This document shows, piece by piece, positions 33,268 to 45,207 of a stretch of DNA of 64,000 bases. The number at the start of each line of letters is the position of its first letter. Position 1 is the first letter of the stretch. The stretch spans positions 71,496,311 through 71,560,310 of the forward strand of contig NC_045441.1 in NCBI RefSeq assembly GCF_002776525.5, given 5' to 3'. Source of the DNA: Piliocolobus tephrosceles. Lineage: Eukaryota > Chordata > Mammalia > Primates > Cercopithecidae. The position numbers and the translations under genes were made by a program. The notes under the pieces were generated by a model. That model was given only the letters and a program-made list of their open reading frames with translations. It searched no databases and had not been told where the DNA came from.

Positions 33268-33861
33268 AAAAAAATTCAAAAACTGGAAGCATTGCCTTTG
33301 AAAACTGGCATAAGACAGGGATGCCCTTTCTCACCACTCCTATTCAACATAGTGTTGGAAGTTCTGGCCAGGGCAATCAGGCAAGAGAAAGAAATAAAGG
33401 GTATTCAGTTAGGAAAAGAGGAAGTCAAAGTGTCCCTGTTTGTAGATGACATGATGGGGTTTCATCATCTCAGCTCAAAATCTCCTTAAGCCGATAAGCA
33501 ACTTCAGCAAAGTCTCAGGATACAAAATCAGTGTGTAAAAATCACAAGCATTCCTATACACCAATAACAGACAGAGAGCCAAATCATGAGTAAACTCCCT
33601 TTCACAATTGCTTCAGATAGAATGAAATACCTAGGAATCCAACTTACAAGGGATGTGAAGGACCTCTTCAAGAAGAACTGCCAACCACTCCTCAAAGAAC
33701 TAAAAGAGGACATAAACAAATGGAAGAACATTCCATGCTCATGGATAGGAAGAATCAATATCATGAAAATGGCCATACTGCCCAAGGTAATTTATAGATT
33801 CAATGCCATCCCCATCAAGCTACCAATGACTTTCTTCACAGAATTGGAAAAAAATTCAAAA
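33268..33861. repeat. 14-bp direct repeat flanking an internal L1 fragment
   Basis: aaaaaaattcaaaa at 33268-33281 and 33848-33861, identical. The copies overlap the A-rich ends of the L1 piece, so part of the match could be coincidence of L1 sequence, but the ttc in the middle is not L1 on the right side. Confidence 0.7.
33275..33854 (+). pseudogene. internal L1 ORF2 fragment, no 3' UTR
   Basis: Sense L1PA-like ORF2 from caaaaactggaagcattgcc (reverse-transcriptase domain, just before the catalytic F-A-D-D block) to gacttcttcaca-type sequence ending cagaattggaaaaaaa. Open frames cover 33292-33489 and 33586-33885. The second Asp-containing region reads F-V-D-D and is followed by a deletion (atgacatgatggggtttcat). 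The element ends inside ORF2 at an A-run; the last ~1.7 kb of L1 is absent. Confidence 0.85.
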
Positions 33862-34289
33862 TGTATTAAAAAGTATACAAAATAAGCACAGAAATAAGCA
33901 CTCATAGTTGATGAAAATATATATTTTTTAATTTATGAAGAGGATAAATTGGCAAAACATATCAAAAATCTAAAAAATATAGAATTCTACACACAATTCC
34001 ATCTTTAGGAATGTACTCTTAGGAAGAAAGTAAACGTATATATGCACTACTTATAATAAAATAATATTAATTGGAAAAATTTTCAAAAACCCAATAATAA
34101 GGAATTGGCTAATTATAAATATTTGTCCACATATATATCATGAAATGCCATGTAGTCATTAGCAAACATGTGTTGTTCAGAAATCATTAAAAACAAAAGA
34201 TTAAGACGGGAAACACTAAATATTTATGGCACCACTTATATAAAATATCGCTATTACTGACCATTTCATATATCTCTAGTGATGTGTTT
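33862..34289. other. no recognised feature
   Basis: AT-rich. Words such as ggaattggctaattataaat and atgaaatgccatgtagtcat hint at an old L1M C-terminal remnant, but they are too diverged to support one. Confidence 0.35.
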
Positions 34290-34500
34290 GTTCTTCACAT
34301 TTATGAATTTATTTAACGCTTATGACTCTACGAGACAAATATTTCATCCTTGTATTACAGATGAGAAAATTGTGGCATAAAAAGGTGATCAAATATTATC
34401 ATATTTTTATAATGTATCACATGGCTGGAATTTCAACTTTTATAGATCTGACTCCAGAGTTCAAGACTAATCTCTGCTTTATTGTTGGTAATCTGACCCT
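34290..34500 (+). mobile_element. MIR SINE
   Basis: tacagatgagaaaattgtgg, then cacatggctggaatttcaac and tctgactccagagttcaaga, in the order of the MIR core and 3' part, preceded by aatttatttaacgcttatga from the upstream MIR region. Confidence 0.72.
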
Positions 34501-34654
34501 GAGGTAAATATAGCACACAACACAGAGGTTATTTTGTTTATTGGACCCTTATGGTATTTGCACACACTTTGGTTTTTATTTTAAATGGAATTTGTTGCCA
34601 GTATATTTAGGCATGAAATTTAATTCCCTGTTTCTATTAAAAATGGAAAGATCT

Positions 34655-35151
34655 CGTCATTTACATTAGGTATCTCTCCTAATGCTATTCCTCCCCGCTC
34701 CCCCCACCCCATGACAGGCCCCAGTGTGTGATGTTCCCCTTCCTTGTCCAAGTGTTCTCATTGTTCAATTCCCACCTATGAGTGAGAACATGCGGTGCTT
34801 GATTTTCTGTTCTTGTGATAGTTTGCTGAGAATGATGGTTTCTAACTGCATCCATGTCCCTACAAAGGACATGAACTCATCCTTTTTTATGGCTGCATAG
34901 TATATTCCATGGTGTATATGTGCCACATTTTCTTAATCCAGTCTGTCATTGATGGACATTTGGGTTGGTTCCAAGTCTTTGTTATCATGAACAGTGCCAC
35001 AATAAACATACATGTACATGTGTCTTTATAGCAGCATGATTTATAATCCTTTGGGTATATACCCAGTAGTGGGATAGCTGGATCAAATGGTATTTTTAGT
35101 TCTAGATGCTTGAGGAATCGCCGCACTGTTTTCCACAATAGTTGGACTAGT
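34655..35151 (-). mobile_element. inverted internal part of a small L1 (ORF2 C-terminus)
   Basis: Antisense L1 from the 3' UTR polypurine region (cccgctccccccacccc) into ORF2 (ttgtgatagtttgctgagaa, catagtatattccatggtgt, aatagttggactagtt). The 107-codon frame at 34887-35210 (minus) is the ORF2 C-terminal remnant. It is joined to a plus-strand L1 end at 35150-35153. Confidence 0.88.
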
Positions 35152-35237
35152 TGCAGCACACCAACATGGTACATGTATACATATGTAACAAACCTGCACG
35201 TTGTGCACATGTACCCTAGGACTTAAAGTATAATACA
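35152..35237 (+). mobile_element. 3' end of the same small L1
   Basis: tgcagcacaccaacatggta through gtaacaaacctgcacgttgt to gtaccctaggacttaaagta and a short A-tail. Together with 34655-35151 it is a 5'-truncated, 5'-inverted L1PA of about 580 bp. Confidence 0.88.
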
Positions 35238-35253
35238 AAAAATTGAAATATCT

Positions 35254-35839
35254 ATGAACACTTGACCATTATTATGTGGCAACTGTGTCATAGGTATTAG
35301 CAGTAGCTTTTCTCTTGAAGTGGCACTTTAACTTCACAGTTTGCCATAATTAATCTTAGACATTCTTTGAAGTTCTATGCCTGGAATGTTTAGGCATTTG
35401 AGCTTGAGATCTCTCTCTCTCTCTTTCTATGGTATTGATTTAAAAAACAGAAAAATATACATACCAAAATAGACGGAAAAACTATGAAAGAATTGGTATT
35501 TTGTTAGCTCTTTTGTGTATGTGTGCACATGTCTTCCAAGTTTTTTATAGTGAACATAAACTGCTAAATAAAATAAAGGATATATTACTTAAAGTGTAAA
35601 GTTTCCAATAAATGGAAGAATGCGTTTTATATGAAAATGGCTTTGGGTACAATTTCAATTTCAGTTTCTTCCATAGTACAATTGTTCGATTTCCTCAATT
35701 AATCTTTCCAAATTAACACCTTCCAAAAACCCCTTTCCTACTAAAAATATTTCAGTAGTGTCTAAGTTACCTTTGCCAACTTCTCTCTTACGTCTTGTAT
35801 AATATAATGATATATTGAACATAGAGAGTGCTTTTTAAA
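35254..35839. other. no recognised feature
   Basis: Plain AT-rich sequence with a short (CT)n at 35411-35423. Confidence 0.5.
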
Positions 35840-36132
35840 ATTTATTTATTTTGAGACGGAGTTTCGCTCTGTCACCCAGCCTGGAGTGCAGTGGCATGAT
35901 CTCAGTTCACCACAACCTCCACTTCCTGGGTTCAGGCAATTATCGTGCCTCAGCCTCTCGAGTAGCAGGGATACAGGTGCATGCTACCATGCCCGGCTAA
36001 TTTTTGTATTTTTAGTAGAGATGAGTTTTCGCCATGTTGGCCAGGCTGATCTCGAAGTCCTGACCTCAAGTGATCTGCCCACCTCTGCCTCCCAAAGTGC
36101 TGGGATTACAGGCGTGCACCATGGTGCCTGGC
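35840..36132 (-). mobile_element. AluS-type element, antisense
   Basis: A T-rich tail (aatttatttattttgagacg) to the Alu 5' end (gtgcaccatggtgcctggct). Several one-base deletions. The open frame 35886-36149 is Alu translation. Confidence 0.88.
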
Positions 36133-36499
36133 TGCTAATGCTTTCTTGATTCTATCTCTTGTAACTTGATCCTGAGAGTCCCCCTGAGCTTATCTCAGGG
36201 TATGTTTTACACTTTCTGTTAAATTATGCAGATATTGCTGATTACGATCCATGATTTAGACAAATATTCACATTTAAAATAAACTTTCTTCACTATTTTA
36301 ATCTACCTACAGACATATATCTGGCTTCCTACTATGAACACTCATTTAATGGTTTAACAACCATTTAATACCATGTCCATGTGATGTTTTACTTAATATA
36401 TGAAATTTTCCACATATATATGATTTACTGATTGAATGAATTTGTTAATGCTTCAAGAACAGAGCCTGTGACTTAGTTGCCCTTTACTGTACAGCTTGG

Positions 36500-39400
36500 T
36501 TACAGAAAACAAGGGAGGAGTTCTCTTCTGCCTGTCTGTGTGTGTAGTATGTGTGATGTCTGCAAAAAAGAGCTCTAATTAATTTGGCCCAAAGAAAGAC
36601 AATTGCTTGGATCTGATATCTTTTAAAGGGAAGATACAAGTTCTGGTACCTTTCAGTTCTTCTGACTTTAATCTTTGAGATACAAAAAAAGCCCTAAAGA
36701 CTATTGGTCAAATGCAGGTGAGATGCAAGGTTTACTAAGTGTTTTGAGATGACAAACTGAATTTGGGTTTTGAAGACTGTCTTGCCTGCTTCAAAATTGG
36801 TTACGTCTGAGGACATATGGAACTAACCACACCCTTAACTAAGAAGGAAAAGTTTGGACTCAGTTATCACACAATTAAAGCAGCTTGCCAAGTTTTACCT
36901 TAAAGTTAAAAATTGCGAGGAGTTACCATTATAACATGTAATTGAGATTCCCGGAAATAGATTTAAAATCAAGGTATGTGAAAACAGTAAAATGTGTGTG
37001 TGTGTTTTTGTAAAATGTTATAAGAAGGCAAGGGAGTGTAAACTTTGGCCTAGGATTAAAGGATTGTTTTAATTTAAATTAGGAAAAAGCTGAAATTTCA
37101 AACAAGTGGAGGAAGCATGACGGAAATTAATCTTGCAGAACAGGTTCTCTGTGTGAACAGATTGACCAAATTCAAAACAGGTATTATATTTTTTTCTGTA
37201 AATTGAACATTGAAATAAAAGCATAACAAGATTTTCCTAAGGTGCTAATCTGCTCTTTGGCAAAAGTTGTAAAGGGTTATAAAAGGTTTTTGCTTCTTAA
37301 AATTTCTGAGTAGTCATTTTGGCAAAATAAATAACTTATGTAATCTGGAATTCTATTTTATAATATCAAGTGTTTAAAACCTCAAATATTTAACAGCCTT
37401 CCCAAAATCAACCTTCAGTTTCAACATTGTCTTCCCAGGCACCTGGCTTTTTGAATACTTCAGAGGGCCTCTGAAGTGTCCAAAAAAAAGAGAGGTAAAC
37501 AGGATTGTTTGCCATGTTCAGGTACATGGGCTTGCCAAAATGATGTTCAATCTTCTTTAGGTTGTATCTTAGTAAATAATGCTTATATATGTTCCAAAAT
37601 TGCATGGGATTTCTAAAGTTCTAATGTCTAAGTAGATACCATCAATCATAATTAAGGGTGTTGTGCTAAGTTATTATAAACCACAGAGATAACCAAGCTT
37701 GTTTGTCAATCGTGTTTCTAACTGTACTTGCCCTGAACATTTTGCTATTCACAGACAATTGTCTTGTTTTAATCATTTTCAAAGATGGTTTATAATGAGC
37801 TATAGAATTTTAACAGGTTCTCTCAAATACAGGCTTTTGATAACTTTAGACATTGTAACATTGGAATAAAGGAAAATGTAGAGGACTCATGAAGAGCTGA
37901 AATGTTCATAAATAGTAAGCAAAACAAGAGTTAACTAAATGAACCAAACTCAGGAACCTGAATGAAACTTTTTGACTATTGTTTGGAATATTGCTAATGC
38001 ATGCTTTGTTTTTCAGAGTCAAGGCAACTTATTTTTAAGTATTTATGGCCTTAAATAATTAAGATATATGATCTTATAACCAAGATTTGAAGCATGTTTG
38101 TTTCTCTCTACCTGGTTCCTCTAGGATTTGAACCCTACCTGTGAGTATTCTTATGGTGATATAGTTGTTTGCATTAGTGCAATAAAATTTTATTTTCCTT
38201 TTGCAATAGGACATAATTGTAGAAATGTTTTACCAAGACTATGACCAGGAGGGTATGCTGCCCTTGACTTTAAGGAGTCAAGCTCTATTTACGGAGCTGA
38301 TAAAAGTCCCATGGGAGACTGGTCTCATGCCCTCATCTACACAGTCCCAGTACAGGGTTCCTGACCTGTGGTCAGTAAGGAATGTCACTTTCTAACAGGC
38401 CTAGGAGCTCCAAGTTTACCTTGGGACCTTAAGAGGAAAGAATCATCCAACTCACTGGTATTTGAGGATAAATCCATGGCTGGGAGTAGCTTTAAAAAGT
38501 CTTATCTGAGATTCCTTATGGAACAGACATCCATCAAAGCCAATCCAAAAGACCTGTGAAGAAATAATGATTCTTGTTGCACTGTATGCAAATAATCAGG
38601 CAAGTTTAAGACCAAAGTCTATTTTGCAAACCATTTAGTTCCATCATTTTTTTTTTTAACAAAAATGAGGACTGAAGAGAGATAAATCATGTTTCAAAAC
38701 TTGTACATTTGTCATTAAATTCTAAACTCATTAGTTGTTTTTAAGTTTTCACCTATTTTAGCCTAACCCTGCTTGATCCTGTAAATCACCCAGCAATCCC
38801 TCACGGAAGCTAAGAAAGAACGAGAGGAATGGGTGATGTGGAAATTCTAGCTCTGAGCAATTATCCTGCAAATTCTGTCAGGCGATTGGAATAAATAGGA
38901 TGCCCCTGCCTCAGAGGTTTCCTTTTGGGAAAGTAAAACCAAGGGAACTAGTCAAAGCACCCAAATCTTAGCAAGCATAACAATAGTGACCAGTTATCTG
39001 AATGCATCATGAGACATCTTCCCTTTTTGGAGGAGGACTCAGTTCCACAGTTTCACCTTAGCATTCGGCTTATGGTAAGGAGTCCATGCAGTCCCCCAAG
39101 AGACACATTTTTGTCTGTCCCAGACTCAATTCCAAGCTTCAGGTCATAGCCCTAGGAAAGAAAACTGGATCTAAGGGATCCAGAGGCAGATGACAACAGA
39201 GTTTAAAAGGCACAACGCAGATGAGCATGGCTGACTTCTGTCAGTTAAGCCAACCCCAAGCTTCCTGTTTCATGGATAAAGGCCATGTTAATATCCATGG
39301 CATAAATGAGGTCTAGGGAACTCCAAGGCTACTGACAGTAGGTGGGAGAGAGACATAGGTAAGAGTGGATAATTTTTATTCTCTAGGCCCCTCTGCTTCA

Positions 39401-40030
39401 TGGGTGTAAGATGCTTTGTCACTCATGCCAGGACGTACCAAGATCACCAGGACTCAGGGATGCAAGGATGGAAGAGGGAAAGAGGATGCTCTTTCTTTTC
39501 TCCCTCACTTACACCGAGTATCTGCTAAGAAGAGAAGGGGACATATCTTGTCAGAAGAGAGGGGAACCGGGGATGCCTGCTCCCCTTTTTCTAGAGAGGT
39601 AGCCATTCATCTCTAGTCTGTACCCGTTTTGAATGCATCCTGAACTCCTGGAACTGCTTTGAAAAAATATCCTCTTTCTTCTCTCCTTCTCTGACCTCTC
39701 TTCACTGATAAGTACTTATGTCTCCATACTACAGGATACTTCCCTCGGATGCATCCTCCAAACTGGAAAGAGTTAATCTCCCAAACCTTAAACTGGTTGG
39801 CTTAAGATTGGGCTCAGGGGAAGGGAATCCAGATGCCCAACATGCTGGCAAAGGGGTGAAATATTTTGCCAGTCAGGCTTTTGGCCTCCCTCTCCCTGTG
39901 CAAACTGGTAAAAGCCCTCAGAATTTTTGAGCTGTCCTTACCTCTTCCTTGTTTCATTTTGGTACGTGTTTTCTGATAACCCAGTTTGTCTGTTCTCTGG
40001 TCCATCAAACACCACACAGTCATGCAACTG
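36500..40030 (+). other. degenerate ERV1-like internal region
   Basis: I infer an old endogenous retrovirus-derived block from its texture and from the LTR-like segment that closes it. The inside has long non-repeat stretches with spaced splice-like and pyrimidine-rich leader sequence (38090-38220) and tracts such as aggagctccaagtttacctt and cccagactcaattccaagct. No gag, pol or env domain can be read; open frames stay below about 70 codons. Orientation is taken from the LTR-like end. Boundaries at the left are arbitrary. Confidence 0.35.
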
Positions 40031-40515
40031 GAACCTCTAACAATGGCCCCTTCTGCTGGGAACCCTTAAAGAGGCCTCTGAGGGAGCTCTGACTGCCATT
40101 TCCCCCCAAACAGTGCCCCCTGTCAGCAGGAAGCAGTTATGATCAGTCTTAGTCCTTATCCTTAATCTAACAGCAATTAGATGTACTTCTTTTGAGCAGG
40201 GAATGAGACTGCTGGATGGGAGGGTGTCCCTGAAGAAAACCCAACCAGCCCTGACCGCACTGGGATGGAGTCTCAAGTTCGTGACATTTGCAGCAGGGAG
40301 GGGCTTGGACCCTCCTCTTCCTGTGTGGAATCTGAGATTCAAATGGCCTTGCAGGAAGCCCTCCAGCAGGGACTCTGCTTGGTCAGAGTCCCTGTTTCCC
40401 CCTTTTCTTCCTTTTCACTCAATAAAACCCTGCTTTGCTCACCCTTCAAACTGCAAGCCTAAATTTTTGAGACCGTGAGATGGACAACGACCCTGTCTTT
40501 AGCCGAACTAAGGAA
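40031..40515 (+). mobile_element. ERV1-like LTR (3' end of the block)
   Basis: A pyrimidine-rich run (ccctgtttccccctttt) leads to a polyadenylation signal (aataaa, 40421-40426). An R/U5-like part follows with acccttcaaactgcaagcct, gagaccgtgagatggacaac and agccgaactaaggaa. This layout is typical of several primate ERV1 LTRs. No matching 5' LTR was found upstream, so the provirus is incomplete or this LTR is a remnant. The open frames at 40203-40478 are not coding. Confidence 0.5.
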
Positions 40516-40523
40516 GAGGCCTG

Positions 40524-40682
40524 TGCCATCACACCTGGCTAATACTTATTTTTAAATCTTTTGTAAAGACAGGGACTCACTGTCTTGCCCAGGCTGTCTC
40601 GAGCTCCTGGGTTCAAGTGATCCTCCCACCTGGGCCTCTGAAAGCGCTGGGATTACAAGCATGAGTCACAGAGCCCAGCCTA
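40524..40682 (-). mobile_element. Alu left-monomer fragment (FLAM or truncated AluJ), antisense
   Basis: atcacacctggctaatactt to gagtcacagagcccagcc, covering only the left Alu monomer, with no right arm on the poly-T side. Either a free left monomer or a 3'-truncated AluJ. Confidence 0.75.
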
Positions 40683-40745
40683 AAACATTTTTTTTTTTTA
40701 ACATTATTTCTTTTCAAATTGGTCTAAGTCTAAGACCCTCTCCAT

Positions 40746-40769
40746 AAAAAAAAAAAAAAAAAAAAAAAA
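40746..40769. repeat. A-run of 24
   Basis: Pure A tract followed by (AACC)-like bases. No SINE is readable directly upstream of it on the plus strand. Confidence 0.85.
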
Positions 40770-40857
40770 CTAACCAACCAAACAAAAAGTATGTCTAAAG
40801 GTTAACTCTAAAAAATTATACCTATTACTCATAGGTCTAGTAGAAAACCAGAAGCAC

Positions 40858-41136
40858 TTTTTTTTTTTTTTTTTTTTTTTGAGACAGAGTCTCTGGTGAG
40901 CTATCTGCTTATTATTGCCTCCACCTCCTGGGTTCAAGTGATTCTCCTGCCTCAGCCTCCTAAGTAGCTGGGACTCCATGTGCGCAGCACAATGCTGGAC
41001 TAATTTTTGTATTTTAAGTAGAGACAGGGTTTTACCATGTTAGCCAGGCTGGTCTGGAACCCCTGACCTCAAGTGATCTGCCCTTCTCCACTTCCCAAAG
41101 TGCTGGGATTAGAGGCTTGAGCCACTACACCTGGCC
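40858..41136 (-). mobile_element. Alu, antisense, partly deleted
   Basis: Poly-T, gagacagagtctctggtgag, then normal antisense Alu from cacctcctgggttcaagtga to gagccactacacctggcc. The stretch normally between agtct and the tgcagtgag region is shortened and altered. Confidence 0.85.
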
Positions 41137-41278
41137 CAGGAGCACATTTAAAGTGGGTGACTGAAGAGTTGAATTAAGGTGTTAATTTCAAGCTAGGTAT
41201 ATAGTGTCAGGAGGATGGGCTGAGTACAGGAGTTAGACGCTGTAATCACTCTAGAGAACTCCATTCACTCCACTCAGT

Positions 41279-41397
41279 CACGTGAGCTATCATCATGCCA
41301 GTGCACTCCAGCCTGGGCAACAGAGTGAGGCCCATGAACCCCTCCTGTGGCAACAAACAAACAAACACAACCAACCAAACAAACAAAAACAAAAAAT
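41279..41397 (+). mobile_element. Alu 3' fragment with (CAAA)n tail
   Basis: cacgtgagctatcatcatgc, cagtgcactccagcctgggc and aacagagtgagg are the last part of a right monomer. The tail is a (CAAA)/(CCAA) mixture to 41397. Confidence 0.8.
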
Positions 41398-41600
41398 GTT
41401 ATTACTTCCAGTGTTTTTAAAAGAACTTACAGAAACTGATAAAGTTACAACAACTGATGGTGTTGGCAAATACTATCCCTTTCTATGTAGCTGCTGTAGT
41501 GAGAGACCAGTGACCCTAGGGCTAGGAGGACCGGGAGGTTTGCTTAATGAAAGTGTAGTTGCGTGAAGAAGACTAAATAAAAAAATTAAAAAAAAAAAAA
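41398..41600 (+). other. A-tailed segment, possible 3' end of a retrocopy
   Basis: After the Alu tail comes about 165 bp of unique sequence in one open plus-strand frame (to 41566, stop tga). It is followed within 15 bp by aataaa and an A-run (41588-41600). The shape is that of the 3' end of a short-UTR messenger retrocopy. I do not recognise the protein, and no target duplication was found. Confidence 0.25.
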
Positions 41601-44440
41601 TGCTTTGGCATTCAGTAGAAAAACCTAGCAAATCTTCACTTTCCTTTATGGGCCAATCTGTGATTGGTGCCTCCTATTAGCACAACATAACTGGAAGCCA
41701 AAAGGCAAGGGAGTTTCTGTGGCTTGCGTAGGTCAGCTTCCTGGCATACAGAGCAGGATAGAGAGTAGAAGGTGAGTCTGGAAAAACAAATGAAAAATAT
41801 CCATATATATTACCAAAAATATCCAATAATAATATACAAATCGAGAATTGAATTTCCTAAAATCTAATTACTTTTAGTGTCAAGCCTAGTGAGTAAAAGA
41901 GTTAGTGAAATAGATTCTGTGTTGTAACAAAAGTGAGGAATTGGGGCAATTCCAGACCAGATCACATTTGACCAATGTAATTACTTTAAATGGTAACACA
42001 CATTAATATGTTTAATAACTAACACCATTTTTAAGTTGCCTTGTCTTATTCACGTGTGTAATCAGTAGAGAATTTAAGTAATGCAGTTGATGTAATAGCA
42101 ACTTCTTACATTGTTTTTAAGATAAATGGATACTTCCTTCAAACTCATTGAAAAGTTCTACCATCCAATATTCTAAACTTTAAAATGCATAGAGCCATTG
42201 TGTCTGTAAAACATTGCTAGGCAAAAGTTAAATCCATCAACCTCTAGAATTTTGAAAAGGAATGTTTCAAAATAGATTGTCTAAGTAGGATTATATATGA
42301 CTTTTATTAAAAAGCCAATAATTAACTAGTTCACTAGTTCACTATTGGTCTGGCAGGCATAAATGCTACCACCTCCACCATAGACAACACAAAGAGAGTC
42401 CCAGATGTTTGTCTCCTAGTTGTAAACCAAGAATGCCCTTGCTAATAGCACAAGAATGGAGAAAAATACCAGCAATAGTGTTGTCTTTTCGGGCATCCAC
42501 AGAAATGCAAGGCCAATTAGTAAATCAAAAGAACATATAATGTATTCCTGGGTAGAACTTACACAACTGAAATGTAATACATGCTAAATTCAAAGCAAGA
42601 AGCAGGGAAGGGAATTTTATCCATTGTTATTTTATTGCTTGTGGTCTAGGACTTGTATGAGCATGATCCGAGTTCACTGAGTCCATTAGGAATAAAATCT
42701 CCTTTCCATTATTACAAATATTTTAAATACACCGAGTTATCTTTCTTAAATCAGAAAAAAAATGATAGAATGCTTTTATTGTCAATAAAACAGCATAGAT
42801 TTTATGTGGGAAAGCACTGAAATATCTGATAAATGATACATTGGAATAAACGGGAAATATTAAATTTTGTGTCTCATTACTTGTGAATTGATTATATTTT
42901 TGTTGCCTAGGTATACTTTTTAACCTTGAACTCACCCATTGATAAAACAGATGAAAGTTACAAATTAAATATGAGAGGAAAACAAACAATATGATTTAAA
43001 AGCCATTCCTAGAAGGCAGTGAGTGGGTTTTAAAAGGAGGCTTCTGGGATATAAAGTAAAAATAAATTTTGAGTTTTGACAATTTGTTTTTCCAATGCTT
43101 ACTTCATTTCAGCATTTCCCACTTTCCATACCCCAGTTTGTCATTGAAGCCTTTATATTCCAAGGACATTTCTGTAGAGCTAATAGGGCTCAGGACTTAC
43201 GTTATTAAAACTCTGCTTGGTTTTACTTTTCACTATGTAGTCTCTCCCAGCTATGGCTGTCACTCATTAGAGCCCCAATGTGCTGCATAAGGCAATGCTT
43301 TGTAAACAAGGTGCAGGGGGTCAAATGCTATGTTACCAGTGAGGAAAGCAAAGAGACAGCAGAAAATCAAAGAGATATACTGCAGGGAACAATATATGTG
43401 TCATAAAGTTTGGGGTTGTGTGGTGTTTAAATGAACTTGCTTAACATTCAAATCCCCAGAGTTTTTCACTTGGGGCATTTGCCAGTGAGACTATGGCTCA
43501 TTTGCACATACTGCCTTCTCTAAAGCTTCCCCTTGTTTCCCACCAGCCTAATAGTGCAGACCTAGAACAGTGCATCCAACAAATCACAAAGCATGTCTGC
43601 ATTCTGCTATGTATCAAAGTCTCTTAATATGCCAGCAAAGTTCTCCAAGGTCAGGAAGGCAGTTTATCAACATTTTATATACCTTATAGCAGCAATAAAT
43701 TTATTCTAGTGTAGGATCTATGAATATTTCAGATGCTCTATGAGAAAAATTCTTTGTCTTTAGATAGTCTGTGTTTCCCAGAATTTGGACACAAGACACA
43801 GTCATTTTTCTCTATACCATGTTTTCATTGTTATTCAGTTCCAGTTAATGTAAAGGTATTCAGGTACTTTCTATAATATATGCTATTTAATAATGCAATT
43901 TTTATTTAGAAATTCAAAACTTTGATATTTTGTACATTAAATTGATTTTTATTCATATTCTGAATTTGTGCTGTATTAAACTTTTAGTTCAAGAAATAGG
44001 TTTCAAATGGTTTTCTCAAGCATCCCACAGAAAATTATTTTTCATATTTTGAGTTTTGCCTATTTGTTTTTTTCCTCTTTATCACATTATAATTTAGAAC
44101 TCAAAACAACTATAATGCAGTCAGGTAAAGGTCTTTAATTTTGGATTTGATGATATTAATGCTTTATCCATTTTTCAGATTAAGTGGTGTAAGTTGTCAG
44201 CCACCCTCAAAAGTTTTTTTACAATGTCTTCTTACTGTACAAGGATAATTCTAAGACCTATATTTTGGGCAATTTTTTTTTTTTTTTTTAAGAAAAGCTG
44301 AAGTGATAATGAGAAAGGGTTGGAAGTGGGATTTTGTTTTTTACCTTTTAGTCAACTTCAAAGTTAATTTGCTGTCGTACCTGAGACAGGAGCTCAGTTT
44401 GTTTAAAGATTGAGAATTAAGCTTTATCTTTTTTCATTTC

Positions 44441-44442
<2 letters not shown>
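41601..44442. other. mostly no recognised feature (2.8 kb)
   Basis: The first 170 bp (ggccaatctgtgattggtgc, aactggaagccaaaaggcaa, ggcatacagagcaggataga) read like a fragment of a common old interspersed repeat whose family I cannot name. The rest is plain AT-rich sequence. Open frames of 73-88 codons (42723-42989 minus and 43069-43290 plus) have no domain. Confidence 0.45.

Positions 44443-44480
<38 letters not shown>
44443..44480. repeat. (AC)n microsatellite
   Basis: About 18 uninterrupted ac units, long enough to be polymorphic. Confidence 0.93.
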
Positions 44481-44485
<5 letters not shown>

Positions 44486-45207
44486 GTACATACATACCTC
44501 CCCTCAACAATTTATTCCCAAATATGCTTCCCTGTAGTCAAGACCCACTAAGCGGTAGTTAGATGAATCCCACATTTAGAAGGAGTCTTAACAAATTTGG
44601 CTTTAGGTAAAGCCTAATTTATTTCTATTTGAAGGTTGTTTTTTGTTTCGTTTTGTCACTTATCTACAATTTGCTGTTCCTGACCATATGCTTTGCCCAT
44701 ATTTATGAATTTGCTTTATACAGAACACACTGTTGTCTTGAGCCTCATATTCTTTTTACTTGATTTCTTGGCACTTTTAATCAAGCTCATTTTTTTCATA
44801 TTCATGACTTTTATTCACATAGGTACCACTATCAAATATGTTGCCTAATATCTGCTCTGAACTTTATAACTCCCTGATCAGCTTTATTTTACTGACTTTA
44901 TATTTTATATTCATCTCTTGGCATTGAGAAGTTTTATACTAAAGTTAGCCTCCTCTCCACAATAATCACTTGTTATCAGATGTGCTTTCAGCTCACATGT
45001 AATCTCTGTTTAAACATGGCTAACTGAATTGGACCATGAGATATTGTTTCAGTATGAGATATTTCCATATGTTTGTTTGTTTTTTGCTGTTGTTGTTCTT
45101 TTCTTTAGAATTTGAACCCTATGTCAAAATTATGTATGAATAAGGGTAAGAGAAAATACATAATGGTTTACAATCACATCCTCTCTCTCACCCTATGGTT
45201 ATACTTT
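44481..45207. other. no recognised feature
   Basis: Plain AT-rich sequence. Confidence 0.5.

Larger units (their letters stand above)
34639..35253. repeat. 16-bp target duplication of a 5'-inverted L1
   Basis: aaaaatggaaagatct (34639-34654) and aaaaattgaaatatct (35238-35253), 14 of 16 identical, bracket the L1 on both sides. Confidence 0.75.

Noticed and set aside
40203..40478. 91-codon open frame in the LTR-like segment
   Set aside because: It runs across a polyadenylation signal and U5-like sequence, so coding is unlikely.
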